Assembly: GCA_046329515.1 (NCBI GenBank)
Contig: JAXLUM010000001.1
Location: forward strand, 1,116,001-1,180,000
Source: Bog-950 sp046329515
Lineage (GTDB): Bacteria; Bacteroidota; Bacteroidia; Chitinophagales; LD1
Direction of reading: 5' to 3'
DNA length: 64,000 nucleotides
Position 1 is the first letter of the stretch; every line of letters begins with the position of its first letter. Position numbers and translations under genes: made by a program. Below, piece after piece: positions 26,164 to 35,086 of this stretch. The notes beneath the pieces were generated by a model. The model made no database searches, was not told where the DNA came from, and saw only the letters and a program-made list of their open reading frames with translations.

Positions 26164-26724
26164 CTACTCTTCGTCTTTAGTTTCCTTACCTGCATTGGTA
26201 AAAATGGAAAATATAGTAGTGCCGTAGTTTTTGCTTTTAGCAAAATGGGGGTGCTTCTCAAAGTTGTGGTTGGGGTTATGTTCCAGTATAAACCAACCTT
26301 CCCCTTCTACTAAGTCGTGTTCAAAAATTAAATCGGGTATAGTGGCCAGGTTTGGCAGTGGGTAAGGCGGGCCTGCAAAAATTACATTGAATTTAAGGTT
26401 ACTGGTTTTGATGTAATCAAATACATCCATCTTCAATACCTTAATTGCAGTAAGCTTTTGCTTTTGCACTGTTTGCTTTATGAAATCTGCACACTTAGGG
26501 AAAATCTCTACTGTAGTTATGTCCTTACAACCGCGCGAAGCAAATTCATAGGATATACTGCCGGTGCCGCCAAACAGGTCCAGCACTTTTATATTATCAA
26601 AGTTGTAGTAGTTGTTTAGGATGTTGAACAAGCCTTCCTTGGCGAAATCAGTAGTAGGCCGCGTAGGTATATTTTTAGGCGGTTCGAAACGAATACCTTT
26701 TAATGTGCCACCAATAATTCTCAT
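26164..26724 (-). CDS. rsmD: 16S rRNA (guanine966-N2)-methyltransferase RsmD, with altered motif IV
   Basis: A 186-residue SAM-dependent methyltransferase. The N-terminus MRIIGGTLKGIRFEPPKNIP and the SAM loop VLDLFGGTGSISYEFASRG (about 45-63) are classic RsmD. Motif IV, normally (D/N)PPY, reads AGPPYPLP here, with Gly118 where the catalytic Asp/Asn is expected. The change is one base (GGC versus GAC), so it could be a real substitution, a lineage feature or an error. Its ATG overlaps the DUF3822 stop (26721-26724), so the pair is coupled. This pairing is characteristic of Bacteroidota. Confidence 0.85.
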   Translation of the reverse strand: MRIIGGTLKGIRFEPPKNIPTRPTTDFAKEGLFNILNNYYNFDNIKVLDLFGGTGSISYEFASRGCKDITTVEIFPKCADFIKQTVQKQKLTAIKVLKMDVFDYIKTSNLKFNVIFAGPPYPLPNLATIPDLIFEHDLVEGEGWFILEHNPNHNFEKHPHFAKSKNYGTTIFSIFTNAGKETKDEE

Positions 26725-27542
26725 ATGCCCAGGTTGTAAAGATTAAAATGTAAATGCTTGGGGAACATATCAAATGCCTTACTGAAATGAATATTATCGG
26801 GCTTTTGCATAAAGGAAATGTTCCGGAAATAACGGTAACACATGTCGTAAATCTTCGATTGAATATCTACCTCACCGGCTAAAACCAATTCTGTTTTTTC
26901 GCGGTCTATTTTTAAATCCTGGCAGCATAACAATACAAAGTAGATGAAATCTGATGCAGCCTGAAACTCGTAACGGTTAAGCAACTGCAGTTTCCGGCTT
27001 TCATCGTACCGTATAACATCAAAATGAGATTGGCTGAGGTTTACAAAAAGCTTATCGGTGCTATCCTGTAGATAGGCGGGTAACAGCTTTATGAAAGTGG
27101 AATTTAAGTGTTGTATAGCGGGCTGCTTCAATAAACGGTTTGCAACGTTTTCAATATCCGCACTATTATCAAAAATTAAGTCTATAGATTGCTCATTGAA
27201 TTGCTGCGAACGTTGTGTATAGTTGCGGAGCATATAGCCAAGCTCAGCCGGTGCCAGCGTATAGGGGGTATCTAAACCCACAGTAGTAGTTCCAAAGGCC
27301 AATTGCAGAATTTCATCGCGCTCCCATATTTTTTCAAAACGGAAAGCGAGTTCTTCTGCTTTATTAATATGATGCAAGGTGTAATTGCCAAAGAAAATAA
27401 GCTGTTGATGCGGACGCGATAAAATAAAATAGCGCACGGCTGAATTGGTTATAGCCAGCTTTAATTCAAGCGAGGAAGGGAGCATGGAAGCATCCACTTC
27501 GCCTAAACTTGTAAATGCGTTTTTTATTTGTGCCGTGGTCAC
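26721..27542 (-). CDS. DUF3822 family protein
   Basis: A 273-residue protein with the features of DUF3822: the central LQLLNRYEFQAASDFIYFVL and the following KIDREKTELVLAGEVDIQSK, and a hydrophobic C-terminus (FSKAFDMFPKHLHFNLYNLG I). The fold resembles the actin/FtsA-like ATPase family in some accounts, but a function is not established. It is the usual upstream partner of rsmD in Bacteroidota and overlaps it by 4 bp. Confidence 0.75.
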   Translation of the reverse strand: MTTAQIKNAFTSLGEVDASMLPSSLELKLAITNSAVRYFILSRPHQQLIFFGNYTLHHINKAEELAFRFEKIWERDEILQLAFGTTTVGLDTPYTLAPAELGYMLRNYTQRSQQFNEQSIDLIFDNSADIENVANRLLKQPAIQHLNSTFIKLLPAYLQDSTDKLFVNLSQSHFDVIRYDESRKLQLLNRYEFQAASDFIYFVLLCCQDLKIDREKTELVLAGEVDIQSKIYDMCYRYFRNISFMQKPDNIHFSKAFDMFPKHLHFNLYNLGI

Positions 27543-27581
27543 GTGGCGAAAATAAACTTTCGGGCGAAGAAGTGCGTTTTA

Positions 27582-28058
27582 ATGAAAGAAGTAGCTATGC
27601 TAAAAATTGCTATGTTCGTGAGAATGAGAAAATACGAGGCCAGAAACCCAAAATTTAAGGAGTACACCGAGTCGAAAATTGCAAAGAATAAGTTTATGAA
27701 ACTTATGGGTTTTGTAATTACGAAAATAGAACCGGGTTACACTGAAGGGGAACTGGATTTTAAAGAAATACATGAACAGCAGAACGGTTGGTTGCATGGT
27801 GGGGCTACATCTACCATATTAGATATGGTTCAGGGTTTTGCGGCTTACTCTTTGGTAAATGAGGGGCAATTGGTTTTTACGGTAGAGGCAAAGATTTCAT
27901 ACTACAACCCGGGCATAGCGCAAAAGTTTTATGCGCGTGGAGGCGTGGTAAAGGCAGGTAAGATGTTCCATTTCTGCGAAGGTGAACTGTATTATTTAAA
28001 GGATGGTGAAGAGGTAATTGTGGCAAAGGGTAGTTCAACCATGGCGGTTAAGCAGTAG
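27582..28058 (+). CDS. PaaI-type hotdog-fold thioesterase
   Basis: The hotdog motif QNGWLHGGATSTILDMVQGF is present, followed by FTVEAKISYYNPGIAQKFYA and a C-terminal strand VAKGSSTMAVKQ. This fits acyl-CoA thioesterases of the PaaI/YbgC-like group; the acyl substrate is unknown. I chose ATG 27582 (MKEVAMLKIAMF); ATG 27612 and 27624 are alternatives. The open frame extends to 27528, inside the DUF3822 5' end, but that would overlap the divergent gene. Only 23 bp precede the MATE gene, so they may be cotranscribed. Confidence 0.8.
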   Translation: MKEVAMLKIAMFVRMRKYEARNPKFKEYTESKIAKNKFMKLMGFVITKIEPGYTEGELDFKEIHEQQNGWLHGGATSTILDMVQGFAAYSLVNEGQLVFTVEAKISYYNPGIAQKFYARGGVVKAGKMFHFCEGELYYLKDGEEVIVAKGSSTMAVKQ

Positions 28059-28081
28059 TTTTAAGATTTTAAAGTAAGGTA

Positions 28082-29419
28082 TTGGCACAGTTAAAGGGCA
28101 CATATAAAGAAATAATACAGATTTCATGGCCGCTTATTTTAGGTAATGCGGCCTGGACCTGTAATGGCCTTTTCGATACCATTTTTGTGGGCAGGTTAGG
28201 GGAAGTGGAATTGGCGGCCATTGGCTTTGCCACTATATTTTACTCTGTGCTTTTTATGATGGGCTTTAGCTTTACACGTGGCACCCAAATTTTGATTGCC
28301 CGCCGTATGGGTGAGTTGAATAAAAAAGCCGTGGGTACCATCTTCGATAATACAATACTGTTATTGGTAAGTGTGGCTTTGCTTTTCTTTTTCAGCATTA
28401 AGTTTTTCTCGCACGAAATACTGAGCTGGATGCTTACTGACGCCCACGTAATAAGCCGTTGCGATGAATTTTTAAGTGCGCGGGTGTGGGGTTTGGTACC
28501 AAGTTTTCTGTCGTTCATCTTTATTGCTTTTTACTCGGGTATTGGTCGAACGCAAATATTAATGGTGTCCATCTCGTTAATGACACTGCTGAACATAACC
28601 CTGAATTATAGTTTGGTGTACGGTAAGTTTGGGATGCCGGAGTTTGGCATTGCGGGCTCGGGTATGGCTACCAGTATATCTGAAGCGCTTGCGGTGTTGG
28701 TATTAATTGGCGGAACGTTTATCAAACACCGCATACATGACTTTGCTCTTTTTAGGTTTAAGAAGGTTGATTTTAAGTTGATAGGGCATATGAGTAATAT
28801 CTCGGTGCCGCTGATGTTGCAAACACTTATTGCCGTAGGCGGTTGGTTCTTTTTATTTGCCCGCATAGAAACCAAACTAGGCACACAGAACCTAGCTATA
28901 TCCTCTATTTTCCGCCAGTTGATATTATTCTTTACCATTCCTACATGGTCGTTAGGCAGTACGGCCAATACAGTATTAAGCAACCTTGCCGGGCAACGCG
29001 ATTTTGAAGGAGTAAAAGCTGCCATGAAACGCATTAGCCTGGTAAGCCTTGGAATGGCCGTTGGCGCTTGCCTTACTGTAGCCCTATTTCCATCTTTTTT
29101 TGTGGGCATGTTTACCAGCGAAACCAACAAAAACCTTATACCACTTGCGGTTAAAGCACTGCCGGTTATTTACGTTACGTTTATTTTAATGAGCTTCAGC
29201 AATATTGTTTTTAACGGGGTAATTAGCGTAGGTAGTATTTATATGGCCTTGCTTATAGAAGTTATAGTGGTTGCCTTATATGTGGCCTACTTCCAATACC
29301 TTTTTACTACTTCTTTCGTTAATATTTTCTGGATATGGACTGCGGAATGGATGTACTGGATTGCGATGTTTGCGGGTTCCATGCTGTTTTTCCGCTACAA
29401 GAAGCTGGACATTGTATAG
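28082..29419 (+). CDS. MATE-family efflux transporter (TTG start)
   Basis: A 445-residue membrane protein with about 12 hydrophobic segments. The N-terminus MAQLKGTYKEIIQISWPLIL GNAA and FDTIFVGRLGEVELAAIGFA are typical of MATE/NorM-DinF exporters. A second half begins near DFKLIGHMSNISVPLMLQTL. The start is TTG 28082: no in-frame ATG precedes the first membrane segment, and the next ATG would delete it. Expected to export cationic drugs or metabolites by ion antiport. Substrate unknown. Confidence 0.85.
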   Translation: MAQLKGTYKEIIQISWPLILGNAAWTCNGLFDTIFVGRLGEVELAAIGFATIFYSVLFMMGFSFTRGTQILIARRMGELNKKAVGTIFDNTILLLVSVALLFFFSIKFFSHEILSWMLTDAHVISRCDEFLSARVWGLVPSFLSFIFIAFYSGIGRTQILMVSISLMTLLNITLNYSLVYGKFGMPEFGIAGSGMATSISEALAVLVLIGGTFIKHRIHDFALFRFKKVDFKLIGHMSNISVPLMLQTLIAVGGWFFLFARIETKLGTQNLAISSIFRQLILFFTIPTWSLGSTANTVLSNLAGQRDFEGVKAAMKRISLVSLGMAVGACLTVALFPSFFVGMFTSETNKNLIPLAVKALPVIYVTFILMSFSNIVFNGVISVGSIYMALLIEVIVVALYVAYFQYLFTTSFVNIFWIWTAEWMYWIAMFAGSMLFFRYKKLDIV

Positions 29420-29482
29420 CAGGTGGTTCTCACGCTGTGTATTTGTTGAAGTTAGGGCTGTTTTTCTGTTTACCTTTGATGT

Positions 29483-30175
29483 ATGGATGAGAATGTTATT
29501 TCCTTTTCGCATGTTAACCTTTACCATGGTAAGGCACCGGTATTAACCGATGTATCTATTGACGTGGCCGCCGGTGAGTTTATTTACCTTATAGGAAAAA
29601 CCGGTGCAGGTAAAAGCAGTTTTCTTAAAGCCCTATATGGTGAACTGCCGGTTAAAGAGGGGCAAGCAGTTGTTTGTGGTTACGATATGAGCCGTATAAA
29701 GAAAAGCGAAATACCCTACCTGCGCCGTAAAATCGGTATTGTGTTCCAGGACTTCCAGTTGCTATCGGACCGCAACGTGTATGAGAACCTTGACTTTGTT
29801 TTAAAAGCTACCGGTTGGGAAAACAAGGAAAAGAGAAATGAACGCATAGGAGAAGTGCTGAATGAAGTAGGCCTTTCACATTTAAGTACCAAAATGCCTT
29901 TCCAGATTTCGGGCGGCGAGCAGCAACGCTTGGTTATTGCGCGTTCCCTGTTAAATAACCCCCCACTAATTATTGCAGATGAACCAACGGGCAACCTTGA
30001 CCCTGAAACTTCTGATGATATTGTGAAGCTGCTTATACGCATTAACCGCGAGCACAATACAGCCATATTAATGGCTACCCACAACTACCAGATAATAGAT
30101 AAATACCCTTCTAAAATATTCAGCTTCTCCAATAACTCCATTAATCAGGAGAAAGGAATTTACGTTAAGGTTTAG
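29483..30175 (+). CDS. ftsE: FtsE-type ABC transporter ATPase
   Basis: A 230-residue ATP-binding subunit with Walker A (GKTGAGKSS), Q-loop (VFQDFQLL), signature ISGGEQQR, Walker B (LIIADEPTG) and H-loop (MATHNYQI). The length and the order YLIGKTGAGKSSFLKALYGE fit FtsE, the cell-division ABC ATPase that pairs with FtsX. No ftsX is adjacent here; Bacteroidota often encode it elsewhere. A strong hairpin (30204-30246) follows. Confidence 0.8.
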   Translation: MDENVISFSHVNLYHGKAPVLTDVSIDVAAGEFIYLIGKTGAGKSSFLKALYGELPVKEGQAVVCGYDMSRIKKSEIPYLRRKIGIVFQDFQLLSDRNVYENLDFVLKATGWENKEKRNERIGEVLNEVGLSHLSTKMPFQISGGEQQRLVIARSLLNNPPLIIADEPTGNLDPETSDDIVKLLIRINREHNTAILMATHNYQIIDKYPSKIFSFSNNSINQEKGIYVKV

Positions 30176-30203
30176 CTTGCTGTTTTATACCTTCCAGCGG
30201 TAG

Positions 30204-30246
30204 GTTAGCCGGTTTAAAAAGTCATTTTTTTAAACCCCGGGCTAAC
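30204..30246 (+). terminator. Long hairpin between ftsE and the TPP enzyme gene
   Basis: GTTAGCC-GGTTTAAAAA pairs with TTTTTAAACC and GGCTAAC across a 3-nt bulge, a 17-bp stem. It is followed by weak T content, so it is a probable terminator or palindromic element between the two plus-strand genes. Confidence 0.5.
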
Positions 30247-30275
30247 GTATATTCACCGCCTACTAACAATACACT

Positions 30276-32003
30276 ATGAACGGCGGAGAAATTATTGCAA
30301 AGGTTTTGCAAAAGCATGGCGTTAAATTTTTGTTTACCCTGTGCGGCGGCCACGTGTCCCCCATTTTTGTTTCGGCAGCCAATATTGGTATACGCGTTGT
30401 AGACACGCGCCATGAGGTAAATGCGGTATTTGCTGCTGATGCGGTATCGCGCCTTACGGGCGTACCCGGTTGTGCGGTAGTAACAGCAGGCCCCGGCTTA
30501 ACCAATACTATAACTGCGGTTAAAAATGCTGCCTTAGCACAATCGCCGCTTATACTTTTGGGCGGCGCAGCGGCTACCATTTTAAAAGGCCGTGGTTCCT
30601 TACAGGATATTGACCAATTAAGCATAATGCGCGCTGTTTGCAAATGGAGCACTACAATAAATAAGGTGAAGGAGATTGTGCCTACGCTGGATAAGGCTTT
30701 TCAAATAGCACAGGAAGGTGTGCCGGGCCCTGTATTTGTTGAGTGCCCTATTGATACCCTTTACGGTGAAGAGCTGGTGCGTAGTTGGTATGGCGCTAAA
30801 AGCAAAGAAACGCCTCCGCGTAATTTTCAGGAGCGTATAGTGCAGTGGTATATAAACTTCCATGCCAAGAACTTGTTTGAAGGAAAGGATAATGTAAAGA
30901 TTGATACACCTGTTTTGCCGTTTAGTTATCCTAAACACTCCAACGGGCAAATTGATAAAGTAATAAGCCGTTTAAAAGGCGCGCAAAAACCGGTAATGCT
31001 GGTGGGTAGCGGCGCTATGATGAATGGTGCAAAAGCAGAAGCCTTGGCAAAGGCCATTGAAAAGTTAGGCGTACCTGTTTACCTGAGCGGTATGGGCCGT
31101 GGTTTGTTGGGCAAAGAGAGCAGATTGCAAATGCGCCACCACCGGAAAGATGCAATTAAAGAATCGGACTTGATAGTATTAGCCGGTGTGCCTAACGACT
31201 TCCGTTTGGATTATGGCAACCACATAGGTGGCAGACCTTTTATTTCTATTAACCGCAGCAGAGAAGACCTGAACAAAAACAAAACCCCAACGGTAGGTAT
31301 ACATGCCGACCCGCAGGATTTTTTAATTGCACTGGCTGAAAAGTACCAAGGCAATTATGGCGGTTGGATAGACAACCTTCGTGCGCGTGATGCCAAGCGT
31401 GAAGCTAATATTGATGCACAGGCTGCAGGAGAAGTAAGCGGAATTAATCCTATTAAAATGTTCCGCGACCTTGAGCCGCAACTGGATGATAATACCATAT
31501 TAGTAGCTGATGGTGGTGATTTTGTGGCAACCTCTGCCTACACGCTCCGTCCGCGAGCGCCACTTAGTTGGTTAGACCCCGGTGTTTTTGGTACGCTGGG
31601 CGTTGGTGCGGGTTTTGCCCTAGGCGCTAAACTGGTGTTTCCTGAAAAAGATGTTTGGATAATTTACGGTGATGGTAGCGCCGGATATAGCCTGATGGAG
31701 TACGATACTTTTGTGCGTCATAAACTGCCTGTAATATCAGTAATTGGTAATGATGCCTGTTGGACGCAAATTGCCCGCGACCAGGTGGACTTTTTAAAGA
31801 GTGATTGCGCTATGAACCTGGCCTATAGCGATTACCATATGATAGGTAAGGCCTTTGGAGCAGAAGGTGCACGCGTTAATACTATGGATGAGTTTAATAA
31901 AGCAGTGGCTGATGCCAAGCGCTTAAGCCGTAGCGGAACACCCTATATTATTAATGCCATTATCGGGAAAACAGAATTCCGAAAAGGATCGATTTCAATG
32001 TAA
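30276..32003 (+). CDS. Thiamine-pyrophosphate enzyme (acetolactate synthase / hydroxyacyl-CoA lyase-like)
   Basis: A 575-residue TPP-dependent enzyme. The N-terminal pyrimidine-binding domain has the conserved Glu in VVDTRHEVNAVFAADAVSRL. A central domain (about 205-330) begins IDKVISRLKGAQKPVMLVGS. The C-terminal PP-binding domain has the GDG motif GDGSAGYSLMEYDTFVRHK and VISVIGNDACW. It resembles the ILVBL/2-hydroxyacyl-CoA lyase side of the family more than a branched-chain acetolactate synthase with an IlvN partner, and no small subunit is adjacent. The substrate is uncertain. Confidence 0.8.
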   Translation: MNGGEIIAKVLQKHGVKFLFTLCGGHVSPIFVSAANIGIRVVDTRHEVNAVFAADAVSRLTGVPGCAVVTAGPGLTNTITAVKNAALAQSPLILLGGAAATILKGRGSLQDIDQLSIMRAVCKWSTTINKVKEIVPTLDKAFQIAQEGVPGPVFVECPIDTLYGEELVRSWYGAKSKETPPRNFQERIVQWYINFHAKNLFEGKDNVKIDTPVLPFSYPKHSNGQIDKVISRLKGAQKPVMLVGSGAMMNGAKAEALAKAIEKLGVPVYLSGMGRGLLGKESRLQMRHHRKDAIKESDLIVLAGVPNDFRLDYGNHIGGRPFISINRSREDLNKNKTPTVGIHADPQDFLIALAEKYQGNYGGWIDNLRARDAKREANIDAQAAGEVSGINPIKMFRDLEPQLDDNTILVADGGDFVATSAYTLRPRAPLSWLDPGVFGTLGVGAGFALGAKLVFPEKDVWIIYGDGSAGYSLMEYDTFVRHKLPVISVIGNDACWTQIARDQVDFLKSDCAMNLAYSDYHMIGKAFGAEGARVNTMDEFNKAVADAKRLSRSGTPYIINAIIGKTEFRKGSISM

Positions 32004-32050
32004 GCGGTTTTTTGTTTGTGGTTTATTGTTAACAGTATCATTTAAGACCT

Positions 32051-32461
32051 ATGGCCACTATTAAAAGATTTGAAGATCTTGAGGCTTGGCAGAAATCGCG
32101 GGACTTAGCCAGAGAAGTATTCAAAAGTTCAAATACCGGAAGTTTCAGCAAGGATTATAAATTGAAAGACCAGATTAATTCTGCTGCAGGTTCTGCTATG
32201 GATAATATAGCTGAAGGCTTTGGCCGTGGAGGACGAAATGAATTTGTGAATTTTTTATCAATTGCTGCAGGTTCAATTGCAGAAGTAAAATCTCAACTCT
32301 ATAGGGCTTTCGATAGATGTTACATAACCCAGGATGTTTTAACCGAACTTTATGCTTTAGCTGATGAGGCTGGTAACAAAACGGGCAGCCTGATTCAATA
32401 TTTAAATCGCACTACCGTTGGCGGGCAAAAATTTAAAGACAGAACATCCCTCAAAAATTAA
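32051..32461 (+). CDS. Four-helix bundle protein (23S rRNA intervening-sequence family)
   Basis: A 136-residue helical protein matching the four-helix-bundle family originally found in 23S rRNA intervening sequences: FEDLEAWQKSRDLAREVF, LKDQINSAAGSAMDNIAEGF GRGG, SIAAGSIAEVKSQLYRAFDR. Single intergenic copies are common in Bacteroidota and their function is unknown. It stands alone, with 47-bp and 36-bp gaps to neighbours. Confidence 0.85.
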   Translation: MATIKRFEDLEAWQKSRDLAREVFKSSNTGSFSKDYKLKDQINSAAGSAMDNIAEGFGRGGRNEFVNFLSIAAGSIAEVKSQLYRAFDRCYITQDVLTELYALADEAGNKTGSLIQYLNRTTVGGQKFKDRTSLKN

Positions 32462-32497
32462 CTATTAACTACAAACGTAAAACAACAAACCAGTAAT

Positions 32498-33046
32498 ATG
32501 AACTTAGGAATTGCCCAACGCGAACATACCGCCCTTTTGGTTATTGATGTGCAGGAACGCCTTATGCCTGTAATACACGATAAGCAGCGCATTTTTGATA
32601 ATGTAAACAAACTGCTGCGCGGCGCTGAAACCCTGGGTTTGGAAACCATAATTACCGAACAATACCCTAAGGGGCTTGGCAATACCTGCAAAGAAATACA
32701 ATTACCCGCCACACCTAATATTATTGAAAAGGTATGCTTTAGCTGTATGATGAGCGACCCCGTTAGCGATCAGTTGAAACTGACTAACGTTAAAGACCTT
32801 GTTATCTGCGGTGCTGAGTCGCACATATGTGTTTTAAAAACCGCATTAGATGCAATTAAAGCAGGCTACAATGTGCATATAGTGGCTGATGCTGTAGGCT
32901 CGCGCACACCGGAGAATAAGCAGTTAGCGTTAGAGCGCATGCGTCAATCCGGCGCTTATATCGTGTCAACTGAAATGATTTTGTTTATGCTTTTAGATAA
33001 AGCAGGAACTGATGAGTTTAAAGCTATAAGTAAGCTGATTAAGTAA
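32498..33046 (+). CDS. Isochorismatase-family hydrolase
   Basis: A 182-residue cysteine hydrolase. The catalytic trio is visible: Asp in ALLVIDVQERLM, Lys in IIEKVCFSCMM, and Cys in ICGAESHICVLKTALDAIKA. The fold and length match the isochorismatase/nicotinamidase superfamily; the acid near the catalytic Cys (GAESHIC) is typical of the YcaC-like group. Substrate unknown. Confidence 0.85.
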   Translation: MNLGIAQREHTALLVIDVQERLMPVIHDKQRIFDNVNKLLRGAETLGLETIITEQYPKGLGNTCKEIQLPATPNIIEKVCFSCMMSDPVSDQLKLTNVKDLVICGAESHICVLKTALDAIKAGYNVHIVADAVGSRTPENKQLALERMRQSGAYIVSTEMILFMLLDKAGTDEFKAISKLIK

Positions 33047-33076
33047 TCTTGAGAGCCAATTCTTGCAATATAACTT

Positions 33077-34201
33077 TTAAGAAAACTTCTGTTGTTGACC
33101 GATGTATTCGGGGGGTATAAAAAACAGATCTGTTTGTTTTACTGTATGGATTTGGCTTTTTTCTATGCCAAAATAAGTTAAGCGATCGACTAAAGTCTCA
33201 AGCCGTTCTGGCTGGTCTTGAATGTATATCTTTGTTTTTTCTTTCAAAGATGAAAGGAGTAGTTTGTCCACTTCCATATTGTAATAAGGGAAGGAGTAAC
33301 CTATAACAACCAAGCTATCAGTTTTATTCAGTTTTTCCGTAGCAATTTTGATTCGTTGGTCGGTTTCAAAATTTGTTTCCCAAGCAAAACTGAAAAAAGA
33401 AATATTTTCGGCCATATGTAGGGAGTTGAAAATATCAATCCAATCTTGAATAGTTGAAGGTTCGAAGTTTAGGCTTAGATTAATCAATTTGTTTCCCCTT
33501 AATTGCCGGTAATTTTCTGAATTAATAAGTTCAGAATACGCCGTTCCGTTCATTTTAATGATTTGTGGATTGCATGACTGATCGGGAATTGTAGGGTTAC
33601 TTAAGATGCCCAAATTTTTTACGGATTTTGCTAGTGACTGGTTGGCAAATTCAGAATATGATAGTTCAAATTGGTTGTCATAGTTCCAAGAAATAATGTT
33701 GATGTCTTTTGGAAGTTCTAGTGTATTGTTTTTTCGGGTTAATAATGTCGCAAAAAACGCATCATATCGTTTGTCTAATGTCTGAAGTATCTTTGATTCT
33801 AATTTTTTCCTGAGTTGGTAAGCATCTGACTTCGGATTTGAGATATCTGGATTCTTGGGATAATATCCGTTCTTACTTGTTTGTTCAAACAGGAAATAAC
33901 AAATTAGAATGGATTTAAGTTTTTTATATTCCTTCTCCTTCCCACTTAACATTAGTTTTTTAGCATATGTGTCTATTGAATAGTGTTTCCTCTCTTGGGC
34001 GATAATTTCATTGAGCGTGTCTATAAATTGTTTAGTTAAACTATTGGGGATGTTCTCATGTTCATTTCTTAAAGTCTGTTCCGCATTAATCCAATCAGTT
34101 ATGAAAGTTTTAAACTCATTTAGATGTTCATTGAATTGTGAAACCACTGGCAACGCCTCTGCGCTTGCTCCCGCCCCTAATAAATAAGTAACCTTTGGCA
34201 T
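33077..34201 (-). CDS. Stand-alone SIR2-like protein
   Basis: A 374-residue protein with features of SIR2-like NAD-binding domains: the N-terminal glycine loop TYLLGAGASAEALPVV (residues about 5-20), the WNYDN segment (Asn173, Asp175) in INIISWNYDNQFELSY, and VVIGYSFPYYNMEVDKL near the C-terminus. At the place where SIR2-like effectors usually have KLHG, this protein reads KMNG (Asn218), so the catalytic-type His may be absent. Many such proteins are anti-phage NADases, but no partner gene is adjacent. It is convergent with the isochorismatase gene and looks AT-richer than its neighbours. Confidence 0.7.
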   Translation of the reverse strand: MPKVTYLLGAGASAEALPVVSQFNEHLNEFKTFITDWINAEQTLRNEHENIPNSLTKQFIDTLNEIIAQERKHYSIDTYAKKLMLSGKEKEYKKLKSILICYFLFEQTSKNGYYPKNPDISNPKSDAYQLRKKLESKILQTLDKRYDAFFATLLTRKNNTLELPKDINIISWNYDNQFELSYSEFANQSLAKSVKNLGILSNPTIPDQSCNPQIIKMNGTAYSELINSENYRQLRGNKLINLSLNFEPSTIQDWIDIFNSLHMAENISFFSFAWETNFETDQRIKIATEKLNKTDSLVVIGYSFPYYNMEVDKLLLSSLKEKTKIYIQDQPERLETLVDRLTYFGIEKSQIHTVKQTDLFFIPPEYIGQQQKFS

Positions 34202-34320
34202 AAAGAAAAATCTTTACGCGAAAGTAGTTGAAAATTAAGATACCGAAATCACAAAGCGGAAGATTGCCACGGAACGATTTGGCTATTGATGTTTAATGGC
34301 ATGTTCCTCAATGACGGATT

Positions 34321-34911
34321 TTATAATGCCGCTTCTGTTTTAGACCTGCCGATAAAGATGTAGATAATAGCGATGAGCAGCGACATGATTATACCTACGG
34401 GCACAATCTCTAAATAAGTAAAAGCTGCTTTTACAAAGAAGTTGTTTTTATACAACTCCATCATTTTACGGTTGTCTTCGGCTTCGGTGGTAAATTCTTT
34501 CTCTTTGTTGGCGATTTCTTCGGCGGATTTGCCGTCCTGCTGCATTTTGGCAATGGTTTCTTCCCTCTGTTTATCCATTTTAATTTTAACGGCTGCTGAA
34601 TACTTTTCCTCGAAACCTTTGCCGGCTGTATTTACATAAACCAACCAGGTGGCCGTGTAAAAGGTAGAAGCAATAAGCGTGATGCCCAGCCCTATTAAAA
34701 GCGCTTTACCAAAAGAAACTCCCTTGTTTTCAAGGCTATAGGTTTTAACTGCAAAAAATATGGATGAGAAGGCGAGTATCATGCCGGCAAAGCCGTATAT
34801 CATGCCATAAGGGCTGTCTTCATGGCCTAAAAAGAACAGGATGGTGCCTACCATTAGAAAACTTACAACCAGGCCACCGATAAGGCCGTATTTTAGTATT
34901 ACCTTTTGCAT
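34321..34911 (-). CDS. DUF4199 membrane protein
   Basis: A 196-residue integral membrane protein with about four hydrophobic segments (near 7-29, 36-55, 68-93 and 160-190). It carries the DUF4199 signature pieces YGMIYGFAGMILAFSSIFFA and KNNFFVKAAFTYLEIVPVGI, and a long charged loop (about 100-155) between segments three and four. A Bacteroidota family of unknown function. It is preceded by an AT-rich gap and followed by the SIR2-like gene on the same strand. Confidence 0.85.
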   Translation of the reverse strand: MQKVILKYGLIGGLVVSFLMVGTILFFLGHEDSPYGMIYGFAGMILAFSSIFFAVKTYSLENKGVSFGKALLIGLGITLIASTFYTATWLVYVNTAGKGFEEKYSAAVKIKMDKQREETIAKMQQDGKSAEEIANKEKEFTTEAEDNRKMMELYKNNFFVKAAFTYLEIVPVGIIMSLLIAIIYIFIGRSKTEAAL

Positions 34912-35086
34912 ACGCTTTTTTTAAGGGCAAATGTAGGGTGGGTGGTAGCCCAAATCCTTCACCCGAAAGTATGATTCTACAGGAAAATAGCGTAATTCAT
35001 TATAAAAGGTGATGTTATAGGCCCCGTCAAACACTTTCTTTTACAATTTCGCAAGCGCTAAATGCGTTTTACAATCGTTTCCAACT

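Noticed and set aside
27528..27581. Extended N-terminus of the thioesterase
   Set aside because: The extra codons overlap the DUF3822 start and do not resemble the fold; ATG 27582 fits better.
33047..33076. Direct repeats flanking the SIR2-like gene
   Set aside because: I looked for target duplications on both sides and found none, so insertion by a known element is not supported.
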